From assembly GCA_964583335.1 (NCBI GenBank), contig CAZOVG010000007.1, positions 1 to 64,000 on the forward strand: a stretch of 64,000 bases of DNA, written 5' to 3'. This document shows positions 34,301 through 42,370 of the stretch, in pieces. The notes beneath the pieces were generated by a model, which was not told where the DNA came from, did not search any database, and worked only from the letters and a program-made list of their open reading frames with translations. Origin of the DNA: JAGNKE01 sp964583335 (GTDB taxonomy: Bacteria > Pseudomonadota > Alphaproteobacteria > Micavibrionales > Micavibrionaceae). A program made the translations under genes and the position numbers. How positions within the stretch are numbered: position 1 is the stretch's first letter; every line of letters begins with the position of its first letter.

Positions 34301-36061
34301 ATGTTTGACGAAAAGAAATCGCACAAAAAGACCGCCGAAGGCACGCAGTGGAACAAGGACCGCCTCGTTTCCCGCTACGTGACCGAAGGCCCGAAATCCG
34401 CCCCCCACCGCTCCTATTATTACGCGATGGGCATGACGGAAAAAGAAATCCACCAGCCTCTGGTCGGCGTCGCCACCTGCTGGAACGAGGCCGCGCCCTG
34501 TAACATCGCCCTGAACCGTCAGGCGCAATCCGTCAAGGTCGGCGTGTCCGAAAGCGGCGCGACCCCCCGCGAATTCACCACGATCACCGTGACCGACGGC
34601 ATCGCGATGGGCCATGAGGGCATGCGCTCCTCGCTCGTTTCCCGCGACGTGATCGCGGACTCCGTCGAACTCACCATGCGCGGCCACTGCTACGACGCGC
34701 TCGTCGGCCTCGCCGGATGCGACAAATCCCTGCCGGGCATGATGATGGTGATGATCCGCCTCAACGTGCCCAGCGTCTTCATGTACGGCGGCACGATCCT
34801 GCCCGGTAAATTCCGGGGCAAGGATGTCGATGTCGTCAACGTGTTCGAGGCCGTAGGCCAGCACGCCGCCGGAACCATGTCCGACGAGGATCTTCACGAG
34901 TTGGAATGTGTAGCTTGCCCCTCCGCCGGAGCGTGCGGCGGCCAGTTCACCGCCAACACGATGGCGTGCGTGTCCGAGGCGATCGGCCTCGCGCTCCCCA
35001 ACTCCGCTGGCGCGCCCGCGCCCTACGAAAGCCGTGACGAATACGCCCGCGCCTCCGGCGCCGCCGTGGTCGAGCTGCTCCGCAGCGGCGGTCCGCGTCC
35101 GCGAGATATCGTCACCCGCAAGTCTTTGGAAAACGCCGCCGCCATCGTCGCGGCCACGGGCGGCTCCACCAACGCCGCGCTGCACCTGCCCGCGCTCGCG
35201 CATGAGGCCGGAATCGAATTCAATCTCTTCCACGTCGCCGAGATTTTCAAAAAAACGCCCTATATCGGAAACCTGCGCCCCGGCGGCAAATACGTCGCCA
35301 AGGACCTGTTCGATGTCGGCGGCGTCGGCGTCGTGCTTAAGGAACTTCTCGACAACGGCTTTATCCACGGTGACTGCATCACCGTGACCGGAAAGACCAT
35401 CGCGGAAAACCTCAAGGACGTGAAATTCCCGAAGGATCAGGATGTCGTCTACCCGGTCAAGAAACCCATCTACCCCACGGGCGGGGTGGTCGGCCTGCGG
35501 GGCAATCTGGCCCCCGACGGCGCGATCGTCAAAATCGCGGGCATGACCGATCTGGTCTTCAGCGGCCCGGCTCGTGTCTTCGATGGCGAGGAAGCCTGCT
35601 TCAACGCCGTGCAGAAAAAAGAATACAAGGAAGGAGAAGTCCTTGTGATCCGCTACGAAGGCCCCAAGGGCGGCCCCGGCATGCGCGAAATGCTCTCCAC
35701 CACCGCCGCCCTCTACGGACAGGGCACTGGCGGCAAGGTCGCGCTCATCACCGACGGTCGCTTCTCCGGCGGCACGCGCGGCTTCTGCATCGGCCATGTC
35801 GGTCCGGAGGCGGGCATAGGCGGCCCCATCGCGCTGATTAAAGACGGTGACATCATCCGCATCGACGCGGAAAAGGGCACGCTGGACGTGGACCTGAGCG
35901 ACGAAGAGCTGGAAAAGCGCCGCAAGGAATGGAAGCCCCGCACGAATAATTACAATTCCGGCGCCCTCTGGAAATACGCGCAGCTCGTAGGCCCCGCCAG
36001 CGAAGGCGCGGTCACGCATCCCGGCGCGAAAGAAGAAACCCATACCTTCGTCGATCTGTAA
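34301..36061 (+). CDS. ilvD: Dihydroxy-acid dehydratase
   Basis: Fe-S enzyme making 2-oxo acids in valine and isoleucine synthesis. The 586-aa protein has the signature CDKSLPGMMM (cluster Cys), the second cluster region CPSAGACGGQFTANTM, ATGGSTNAALHL, and the C-terminal TDGRFSGGTRGFCIGHVGPEA. Three cluster cysteines (in WNEAAPCN, GCDKS and GACGG) are present. The ATG at 34301 is taken; a TTG at 34265 adds 12 residues with no support. The gene stands alone, with a GC-rich hairpin about 95 bp after the stop. Confidence 0.95.
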   Translation: MFDEKKSHKKTAEGTQWNKDRLVSRYVTEGPKSAPHRSYYYAMGMTEKEIHQPLVGVATCWNEAAPCNIALNRQAQSVKVGVSESGATPREFTTITVTDGIAMGHEGMRSSLVSRDVIADSVELTMRGHCYDALVGLAGCDKSLPGMMMVMIRLNVPSVFMYGGTILPGKFRGKDVDVVNVFEAVGQHAAGTMSDEDLHELECVACPSAGACGGQFTANTMACVSEAIGLALPNSAGAPAPYESRDEYARASGAAVVELLRSGGPRPRDIVTRKSLENAAAIVAATGGSTNAALHLPALAHEAGIEFNLFHVAEIFKKTPYIGNLRPGGKYVAKDLFDVGGVGVVLKELLDNGFIHGDCITVTGKTIAENLKDVKFPKDQDVVYPVKKPIYPTGGVVGLRGNLAPDGAIVKIAGMTDLVFSGPARVFDGEEACFNAVQKKEYKEGEVLVIRYEGPKGGPGMREMLSTTAALYGQGTGGKVALITDGRFSGGTRGFCIGHVGPEAGIGGPIALIKDGDIIRIDAEKGTLDVDLSDEELEKRRKEWKPRTNNYNSGALWKYAQLVGPASEGAVTHPGAKEETHTFVDL

Positions 36062-36154
36062 TCCCGGCTTGTAAACTGGGGATAGCCTTGCCCGCCCCGC
36101 GCCTTTTCATTGCACGGGCAAGCCTTTGCATGCGATTTGTAAAGGATCGTCGCG

Positions 36155-36176
36155 CCTCCCGCCCGGGAGGAGCTTT
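36155..36176 (+). terminator. Short GC-rich hairpin between ilvD and the L,D-transpeptidase gene
   Basis: CCTCCC (36155-36160) pairs with GGGAGG (36165-36170) across a GCCC loop and is followed by AGCTTTT. The stem is short and the T-run modest, so termination efficiency is doubtful. It sits 95 bp after the ilvD stop and 20 bp before the next ATG. Confidence 0.4.
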
Positions 36177-36196
36177 TCTGCAACATCCGTATCCGC

Positions 36197-37912
36197 ATGA
36201 CCGCGCACCGCACCTCTAAAAAAACGCTTTCGCTCTGGCTGCTCTGCGCGGCGCTCATGTTCGTGCACGCGGCGCCTCTGCGGGCCGAGAACGCCTATCA
36301 GGGCGAATACGGCAAAAAGCCCGAGAAACCGCGCGAACTCAAACTGATCGACGCGGCGGCGATTGAATCCTTTTATCAAAAGCGGGGCGGGGAGCCCTTT
36401 TGGCTCGACGGGGTACGCCTCAACGCCAATGCCGTGAAGATGATCGAGGCGGTGAACAATTCATGGACCCACGGCCTCAGCCCCGCGCGGTATCACGCAC
36501 GCGATATTGCCGCCATCACGGGCGCCAAGGTGCGCAACCGCATGCGCCTGCCGCTCAAGGCCGACGCCGTGATGACTTTTGAATTGATGCTCACAGATTC
36601 CTACGTGCGATACGTCACCGATCTTTCCGGTATGCGCGTGAAGGCCTCAAATCTGGGCCTCAACCCTGCGCACTGGCGACAGCAGATCGCGCCCGCCGAT
36701 GCGCTCTCCTTGCTGCAGGAGGGCGATGGCAAAAACAGCCTTCAGAAGGCGCTGGACCGCGTCACCCCGCAAGGCCCGACCTATAAGGCCCTGCAACAGG
36801 AACTCGTGGCCCTGACGAAAAAAATGCGCGAGGACCCCCAATCCCGCGTCGAGCGTGTGCTGATTTCATCGCCGCTCTCGCCCGGGCGTGCGCACAAAGA
36901 GGTGCCCAAGCTGCGCCGCCGTCTGGGCATCGGAGCTCCGGCTGACAAGGACGCCGGACAGGTTTACGACGCCGCGCTGGCCGAGGCCGTCAAAAAATTT
37001 CAGGCGGAAAAAGGCCTCAAACCCGACGGGGTGATCGGCGCGAAAACGCTCTACGTTCTCAATCAGAACATCGCCGATAAAATCGCCCAACTCGCCGCCA
37101 ATCTCGAACGCTTGCGCTGGATGCCTCACGAGACGGCTCCGCGCGTCGTGATGGTCAACCTGCCCTCGGCGACTCTCTGGGCTCTGGAAAACGGCAAGCC
37201 CGTTCTCGAAATGCCGGTCATCGTCGGCCGACCGAAACGCGCGACCCTTTCCTTTAGAACCGAAATCACTGGCGTGCGCTTCAATCCCAACTGGACGGTT
37301 CCGCCTACGATCCAGAAGGAGGACATCCTGCCCAAATTGATCGAAGACCCGGGCCTTTTGGTTGATAAAGGCATGGAAGTTTACAGCGGCCACGGCGCGG
37401 ATGCCGAGACTCTCGACCCGATGGTCATAGACTGGGCGAACATGACTCAGGACGAATACAAAACCCTGCGCCTCGTGCAGATCCCCGGTTCGCACAACCC
37501 GCTGGGCCGCATCCGCGTTCTCATGCCCAACGCGCACAATATTTATTTGCACGACACCAACGACCGCAAACTCTTCAGCCGCTCCGACCGCGCGCAATCC
37601 TCCGGCTGTATCCGCGTACAGGAACCCGAGAAGCTCGCCTCCTTTATTCTCTCCACAAAACCCGATTGGTCCGAAGCGCAAATTCAGAAATACCTGAAGG
37701 ATAAAAAGACGCGCGACATCATGATCCCCGAAAAAATTCCCGTCTATCTTCTCTACAATACGGCATGGGTCGGACCGGAAGGTCAGGTCGTGTTCGGTGA
37801 GGATATTTACGGCAGCGATAAAAAACTTATTCAGGCCCTCGAACGTATGAACGCGATTTTCATCCCCGCCGGGGAAGAGGGGATCGCCGCTCTGGCTGCG
37901 GACGGGCACTGA
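36197..37912 (+). CDS. L,D-transpeptidase (YcbB/LdtD type)
   Basis: Periplasmic murein cross-linking enzyme. The 571-aa product has a signal peptide (LSLWLLCAALMFVHAAPLRA), an N-terminal scaffold region, a peptidoglycan-binding type 1 repeat (about 235-290, ending KPDGVIGAKTLYVLNQ), and a YkuD catalytic domain (about 315-500) with IYLHDTNDRKLFSRSDRAQSSGCIR carrying the catalytic Cys471 and its His. Size and domain order match YcbB rather than the small ErfK group. The downstream murein endopeptidase-like gene completes a cell-wall pair, and an LdtR-like regulator is at 48.4 kb. Confidence 0.92.
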   Translation: MTAHRTSKKTLSLWLLCAALMFVHAAPLRAENAYQGEYGKKPEKPRELKLIDAAAIESFYQKRGGEPFWLDGVRLNANAVKMIEAVNNSWTHGLSPARYHARDIAAITGAKVRNRMRLPLKADAVMTFELMLTDSYVRYVTDLSGMRVKASNLGLNPAHWRQQIAPADALSLLQEGDGKNSLQKALDRVTPQGPTYKALQQELVALTKKMREDPQSRVERVLISSPLSPGRAHKEVPKLRRRLGIGAPADKDAGQVYDAALAEAVKKFQAEKGLKPDGVIGAKTLYVLNQNIADKIAQLAANLERLRWMPHETAPRVVMVNLPSATLWALENGKPVLEMPVIVGRPKRATLSFRTEITGVRFNPNWTVPPTIQKEDILPKLIEDPGLLVDKGMEVYSGHGADAETLDPMVIDWANMTQDEYKTLRLVQIPGSHNPLGRIRVLMPNAHNIYLHDTNDRKLFSRSDRAQSSGCIRVQEPEKLASFILSTKPDWSEAQIQKYLKDKKTRDIMIPEKIPVYLLYNTAWVGPEGQVVFGEDIYGSDKKLIQALERMNAIFIPAGEEGIAALAADGH

Positions 37913-38084
37913 TTTCAGAAAAGAATCGGCGCGTTTCTGATTGCTCCCGGAGCCGTTGGGCTGGCCGGGTGATTCGTTTTTCGGCTTTACTCCCGGCCCG
38001 AATTCGGCTACCAATAGCTCTTCCCGGTTAGCGTAGAAATTAAGTTCTATGTGATAGCGAAACATTAGAAGTGCGAGGTAATTT

Positions 38085-38675
38085 GTGCTGAGCAAAACTA
38101 TTGAAACAGAAGTCCCCGGGCAAAGGCTCAATCTTGACAGACGTGAAATCGTCAAGATGGGCTTGGGCGCTCTCCTGACATCGGTGCTTCCGCTTTTCCC
38201 CACGCGTCAGGCCTGGGCGAAACGAAGCTTCAAATCCTGGAAGATTGCCTTCCGCCACGCCCACACGGGCGAGACCTTCGCGGGCGTTTACCGCGTCGGC
38301 GACAAATACCTTCCCGAAGCCTTTGAAAGAATGAATTACGTCCTGCGCGATTTCCGCACCGAGGAAGTGTTCCCGATGGACCCGCGCATTCTGGATATTC
38401 TCTCGCTGTTATACGGGCGCCTTGACGCTTCGGAATCCTATCAGGTCCTCTCCGGCTACCGCAGCCCCAAGACCAACGCGATGTTGCGCGGCGAAAGCTC
38501 CGGAGTGGCCCGCAACTCGTTCCATATGTACGGGCAGGCGATCGACATCCGCATCCCCGGCCAGAATACCAAGATCGTCCGCAACACCGCGCTCGACCTC
38601 CGCGCCGGCGGCGTCGGCTATTACCCGCGCAGCAACTTCGTCCATGTTGACACGGGCAAGGTGCGAAGCTGGTAA
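38085..38675 (+). CDS. DUF882/YcbK-like M15 murein endopeptidase, Tat-type signal
   Basis: A 196-aa protein with a probable twin-arginine signal (DRREIVKMGLGALLTSVLPLFP, Arg19-Arg20), cut near QAWA. The mature part is an M15 peptidase-like domain: LSGYRSPKTNAMLRGES, SFHMYGQAIDIRIP with zinc-binding His and Asp, and FVHVDTGKVRSW with the third ligand. The E. coli relative MepK cleaves mDAP-mDAP cross-links made by L,D-transpeptidases, which fits the gene just upstream. The start is GTG at 38085 with GAGG six bases before it. Confidence 0.9.
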   Translation: MLSKTIETEVPGQRLNLDRREIVKMGLGALLTSVLPLFPTRQAWAKRSFKSWKIAFRHAHTGETFAGVYRVGDKYLPEAFERMNYVLRDFRTEEVFPMDPRILDILSLLYGRLDASESYQVLSGYRSPKTNAMLRGESSGVARNSFHMYGQAIDIRIPGQNTKIVRNTALDLRAGGVGYYPRSNFVHVDTGKVRSW

Positions 38676-38701
38676 ACGGCAAAAAGACATGATATGGAAA
38701 C

Positions 38702-38727
38702 GGGGCCGCGCAGGCCCTTTTTCTTTT
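38702..38727 (+). terminator. Rho-independent terminator after the murein endopeptidase gene
   Basis: GGGCC (38703-38707) pairs with GGCCC (38713-38717) across a GCGCA loop, followed by TTTTTCTTTT. It is 27 bp after the stop codon. A second hairpin, GCCGCC-AA-GGCGGC at 38730-38743, follows directly and sits in the folK leader. Confidence 0.8.
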
Positions 38728-38753
38728 GAGCCGCCAAGGCGGCAGAGGACACG

Positions 38754-39266
38754 ATGATTTATCTCGGCTTGGGCGCCAACGTGCCCGGAAAATACGGCCC
38801 GCCGGAAAAGGCGATACAGGCCGCTCTGGACGAAATCGGCGCCGACCCGGAAATCGAGGTGGTGGCGGCCTCCTCGATCTGGCATTCCGCGCCCGTGCCG
38901 CTCTCCAACCAGCCGTGGTTCGCCAACGCCGTCTGCGCGGTCAAAACGTACCTGCCGCCCGGCGCCTTGTTGGCCCGCCTGAAAAAGATCGAACAAAACG
39001 CAGGACGCGAAGAACGCGAACGCAACGCGCCCCGCGTCCTCGATCTCGATATCATCGCCTACGGAAAATTCATCGCTATGGACGCGCCCATCCTGCCGCA
39101 CCCGCGCATGCACGAACGCGCCTTCGTGCTGTATCCGTTGCAGGAAATCACGCCGGACTGGCTTCACCCTGCGCTGGAAATTCCGCTTTCGGAATTGATC
39201 GAAACCCTGCCGCAGGATCAGCAAATCCGGCGCGGCGAAAAACTCCTGATCCAGACGCTGCTATGA
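38754..39266 (+). CDS. folK: 6-hydroxymethyl-7,8-dihydropterin pyrophosphokinase
   Basis: Transfers pyrophosphate from ATP to the pterin in folate synthesis. The 170-aa protein shows YLGLGAN at the start, PWFANAVCAVKT, and the signature region RERNAPRVLDLDIIAYG with the two Asp that hold magnesium, then LPHPRMHERAFVLYPL. AGAGGA precedes the ATG. Its stop overlaps the folP start (ATGA at 39263-39266), so the two are translationally coupled. Confidence 0.94.
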   Translation: MIYLGLGANVPGKYGPPEKAIQAALDEIGADPEIEVVAASSIWHSAPVPLSNQPWFANAVCAVKTYLPPGALLARLKKIEQNAGREERERNAPRVLDLDIIAYGKFIAMDAPILPHPRMHERAFVLYPLQEITPDWLHPALEIPLSELIETLPQDQQIRRGEKLLIQTLL

Positions 39267-40084
39267 CAAAAAATCTTCAAGAGATGATGGCGCAAGGCCC
39301 GCTGGTTATGGGCATCCTTAACGTCACACCCGACAGCTTTTCCGACGGCGGACTGCACGAAACGCAAGAGGCGGCCGTGGCCCGCGCTCTGAAAATGATC
39401 GCGGAGGGCGCGGGCATCATCGACATCGGCGGCGAATCCACCCGCCCGGGCGCGGAGCCTGTGACCGTCGAAGAGGAAATCCGCCGCACCGTTCCCGTGA
39501 TCGCGGCGCTGAAGGGCAGGGGGGCGCTGCTGTCCATCGACACCCGCAACCCCGAAACCATGAGCGCGGCTTTGGCGGCGGGCGCGGATATGATCAACGA
39601 CGTGACCGCGCTGACCCATAAGCCGGAAAGTCTGGAAATAGCCGCGCGCGCCGACGTGCCCGTCTGCCTCATGCATATGAAGGGCTCGCCGCAGACGATG
39701 CAATCCGCCCCGCACTATGAAGACGTGGTGCAAGAGGTTCTGGATTATCTTCTGGCCCGCGCAGAAATCTGCATGAAGGCGGGTATGGCAAAAGAAAACA
39801 TCATCATCGACCCCGGCATCGGCTTCGGAAAAACCCTCGCGCATAATCTCGCGCTGCTCGCCCACCTTGCGCGCTTCGTGGAAACCGGGTTTCCCGTCCT
39901 GCTCGGCACGTCGCGCAAAAGCTTCATCGCCGCCGCAGCAAACGATCAGTCTCCGCCGGAAAATCGCCTCGGCGGTTCCCTCGCTTCGGCGCTGAAGGGC
40001 ATAGAGGCGGGCGCGAAAATCCTGCGCGTCCACGACGTGCACGAAACCGTTCAGGCCCTTAAAATCTGGAAAGCCGTCAATTAA
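39263..40084 (+). CDS. folP: Dihydropteroate synthase
   Basis: Joins the activated pterin to p-aminobenzoate; the sulfonamide target. The 273-aa product has both signatures: MGILNVTPDSFSDGG and IDIGGESTRPGA, plus VCLMHMKGSPQTMQ, IDPGIGFGKTLAHN and LLGTSRKSFIA. The ATG is fixed by the 4-bp overlap with folK; the frame is open upstream only as a shadow in folK. It ends 4 bp inside the convergent phosphatase gene. Confidence 0.95.
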   Translation: MTKNLQEMMAQGPLVMGILNVTPDSFSDGGLHETQEAAVARALKMIAEGAGIIDIGGESTRPGAEPVTVEEEIRRTVPVIAALKGRGALLSIDTRNPETMSAALAAGADMINDVTALTHKPESLEIAARADVPVCLMHMKGSPQTMQSAPHYEDVVQEVLDYLLARAEICMKAGMAKENIIIDPGIGFGKTLAHNLALLAHLARFVETGFPVLLGTSRKSFIAAAANDQSPPENRLGGSLASALKGIEAGAKILRVHDVHETVQALKIWKAVN

Positions 40085-40704
40085 CCAACGCAGGAATCGA
40101 AAACATCCGTCCGCTCGCGCACGGCCCGCCCGTCCTCAATCCGGTAATTCCAAACCGCCCACGGAAACACGGGCTTGGTCTCATCCGGCATAAATTCATA
40201 AAGCTGGCAGTTCTTGAAAACCCCCGGCACCTCCAGCCCGTAAATCTTGCCAAGCCCGCGAAACACGCCGCCATGGCTGACGATCATCACTGGCGCGTCA
40301 TGCGTATTGAGTGCATGCGTCTTGGAGCGCTGCAGCCGCGCGCAGAAATCCTGAAAGCTCTCCCCGTTCGGCGGATCCTGCCAGCCCGTAAGTAGGCTGC
40401 GGCAAACATCATAGGGCTGCCCCTCCCAGTCTCCGGCATGAAGCTCGGCCAGCCCCGCATCCTCGTGCATCGCGACGCCAAGCGCCTCATTCAAAATGGC
40501 CGCCGTATCCCGCGCCCGCGATAGATGGCTGTGCACGATTACGCGCGGCTTGTGCCGAAGGCTCTCGATAATCGCCTTGGTCTCCTGCGCCTGCCGCTTT
40601 CCGTTGTCGTTCAGGGGGGAATCAAGGCTCCCCGCCATGATCTTCGCGGCGTTGGCTTCGGTCTCTCCGTGACGGATCATGTAAAAATGTCGGGAGGGCA
40701 GCAT
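40081..40704 (-). CDS. Histidine phosphatase superfamily protein
   Basis: A 207-aa phosphoglycerate-mutase-like phosphatase: catalytic RHG in YMIRHGETEANAAKIMAGSLDSPLNDNGKRQA, VHSHLSRARDTA, the acid/base Glu in ELHAGDWEGQP and the second His in VMIVSHGG. Substrate unknown. The ATG at 40704 has AGGAG nine bases upstream; a TTG 6 bp earlier is too close to that site. It is 12 bp downstream of the aspartate dehydrogenase gene, so the two are probably co-transcribed. Confidence 0.87.
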   Translation of the reverse strand: MLPSRHFYMIRHGETEANAAKIMAGSLDSPLNDNGKRQAQETKAIIESLRHKPRVIVHSHLSRARDTAAILNEALGVAMHEDAGLAELHAGDWEGQPYDVCRSLLTGWQDPPNGESFQDFCARLQRSKTHALNTHDAPVMIVSHGGVFRGLGKIYGLEVPGVFKNCQLYEFMPDETKPVFPWAVWNYRIEDGRAVRERTDVFDSCVG

Positions 40705-40716
40705 GGACAAAATCTC

Positions 40717-41523
40717 CTATCCGATGACGATGGCGCGGCTCATGTCCCGCAGCATCGCAACGATGCTCTGCGCGGCCAGAACCGAACTCTTGGGGTTGGC
40801 GGGGTCGGGCATGTTCTCGATCCGGGCGTTGAGCGTGCTGAACCGGGTCGCAACCGTAATCTTGTGCGTGTTCCCCTTCGCGGCGGGGTCGGCCCAGACC
40901 TCGACCTGCGTATCCTTCGGCCCGATCCCGGCGAGGCTGAGCGTCGCGGCGACGTTCACGTTCGCCGGAAACGCCTTGGACGCCTCCAGCGCGTTACCCG
41001 AAAAGATCAGCGTTTTTTCTGTGATGTCGTTCAGGTCGATGGCGTGTTCGACGATATACGGCGCGCCCTCAAACCCCTTCGGCGGTTTGGTCGAGGCGAT
41101 CAGCGCCCGCTCGATCCCCATCTCCCGCATCGCCTTCACCCCGTCCAGCCCGGCCAGAGCGCCCGAGGGAACGTAGATCCGGCTGCCCGTCCCTTTTTGT
41201 TTTTCGATGATCTCAGGATAGAGCAGCAAAGCCGCGCTGCTGATGAGAAGCAAATCGCGCCCGTGCGCGAAAGCCGCGTCCGCCAGCGCCGGAACCTGTC
41301 CGGCGGGCAGGCACTCGACGATCAGATCGCACTCCTTCGCCAATGTATTAAAATCGACATTCGCGATCGGGATGTCCGCCACAGATTTAACATCCGAAAT
41401 CCGGTGCAAAACATACCCGTCGATCCCGGCTTCGGACAGCAAAGCGCGGCAGACCGCGCGCCCGATAGCGCCGATCCCGGCGACGCCGACCTTGATCGCG
41501 TCCGTGTTCTGCGCTGTACTCAT
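40717..41523 (-). CDS. nadX: L-aspartate dehydrogenase
   Basis: NAD(P)-dependent oxidation of aspartate to iminoaspartate, feeding NAD synthesis, or the reverse amination. The 268-aa protein has the Rossmann start KVGVAGIGAIGRAVCRAL and the C-terminal dehydrogenase domain with AAALLLYP-like and SGALAGLDGVKAM segments, the GNALEASKAFPANVNVAATLSLAGIG block and the closing NPKSSVLAAQSIVAML, all typical of NadX. The ATG at 41523 removes an extra 17-residue tail that would overlap recO. nadA and nadC are not nearby. Confidence 0.85.
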   Translation of the reverse strand: MSTAQNTDAIKVGVAGIGAIGRAVCRALLSEAGIDGYVLHRISDVKSVADIPIANVDFNTLAKECDLIVECLPAGQVPALADAAFAHGRDLLLISSAALLLYPEIIEKQKGTGSRIYVPSGALAGLDGVKAMREMGIERALIASTKPPKGFEGAPYIVEHAIDLNDITEKTLIFSGNALEASKAFPANVNVAATLSLAGIGPKDTQVEVWADPAAKGNTHKITVATRFSTLNARIENMPDPANPKSSVLAAQSIVAMLRDMSRAIVIG

Positions 41524-41572
41524 CCGCAAAGACTCTGGCCTTTTATCCCGAAAATCACGATACTCAATAAAC

Positions 41573-42337
41573 ATGGAACAGTGGCAAGATCAAGGAATAG
41601 TGCTGGCCGCCCGCCGTTACGCGGAGAACGGCGCCATCGTCTCTATTCTTACGGAAAACTATGGCCGCCGCGCCGGATTCCTGCACGGCGCGTTCTCCTC
41701 CCGCAACCGGGGCACGCTTGAGATCGGCAACGTCGTGGACGTTCACTGGCAGGCGCGGACTGAGGAAAATCTCGGCACCTTCAAATTCGAGCTGAAAAAA
41801 AGCGCCGCCGCGCCGTTTCTGGCCGACCCGCTGAAACTCGCGGCCCTGCAAGCCGCCTGCGCCCTGTGCGACCAGAGCCTGCCGGAGCGCGAGGGCCACC
41901 CCGGCCTCTATCGCGGTTTCGTGGCGCTGCTGGATACGTTCCGCGAAGACATCTGGGCGGCGGCCTATATAATATGGGAAATAGCTTTGCTCAAGGAGCT
42001 GGGCTTCTCGCTCGACCTGACCCGCTGCGCGGCGGGCGGCGATTCCCGCTCCCTGGCCTATGTCAGCCCGAAAACAGGCCGCGCGGTCAGCTACGCCGCC
42101 GGAGAGACCTACAAAGCACGCCTTCTGGATCTGCCCGCCTTCCTCAAGCCCAACGGCGGCCCGGCGGACGATACGGAAATTCTGACCGGCCTGCGCTTGA
42201 CCGGCTATTTCCTCGAACACTGGGCCTTTACCCACCATTCTGAGGGGATTCCCGAGGCACGGCGCATGTTGCACTTGCGTTTTGCCGAGCGTTTTGAGAA
42301 AACAGAGCACCGGGCGCCCCTGAAGGACGCAGGCTAG
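41573..42337 (+). CDS. recO: DNA repair protein RecO
   Basis: RecF-pathway mediator that helps load RecA and anneals strands. The 254-aa product starts MEQWQDQGIVLAARRYAENGAIVSILTENYGR, the OB-fold N-terminus, followed by the helical C-terminal domain (EIALLKELGFSLDLTRCAAGG). The zinc-finger cysteines of some RecO are reduced to a single pair here. It is divergent from nadX (49 bp between starts) and 33 bp upstream of parC. Confidence 0.9.
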   Translation: MEQWQDQGIVLAARRYAENGAIVSILTENYGRRAGFLHGAFSSRNRGTLEIGNVVDVHWQARTEENLGTFKFELKKSAAAPFLADPLKLAALQAACALCDQSLPEREGHPGLYRGFVALLDTFREDIWAAAYIIWEIALLKELGFSLDLTRCAAGGDSRSLAYVSPKTGRAVSYAAGETYKARLLDLPAFLKPNGGPADDTEILTGLRLTGYFLEHWAFTHHSEGIPEARRMLHLRFAERFEKTEHRAPLKDAG

Positions 42338-42370
42338 GTTGTCCCAAGCGCGTAGAAACTGAACGATATT

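Noticed and set aside
34271..36043. 590-codon minus-strand frame opposite ilvD
   Set aside because: Shadow of a strongly coding, unmistakable ilvD.
38730..38743. Perfect GCCGCC-AA-GGCGGC hairpin as a second terminator
   Set aside because: The loop is only 2 nt and no T-run follows. It is better seen as leader structure of folK or chance.
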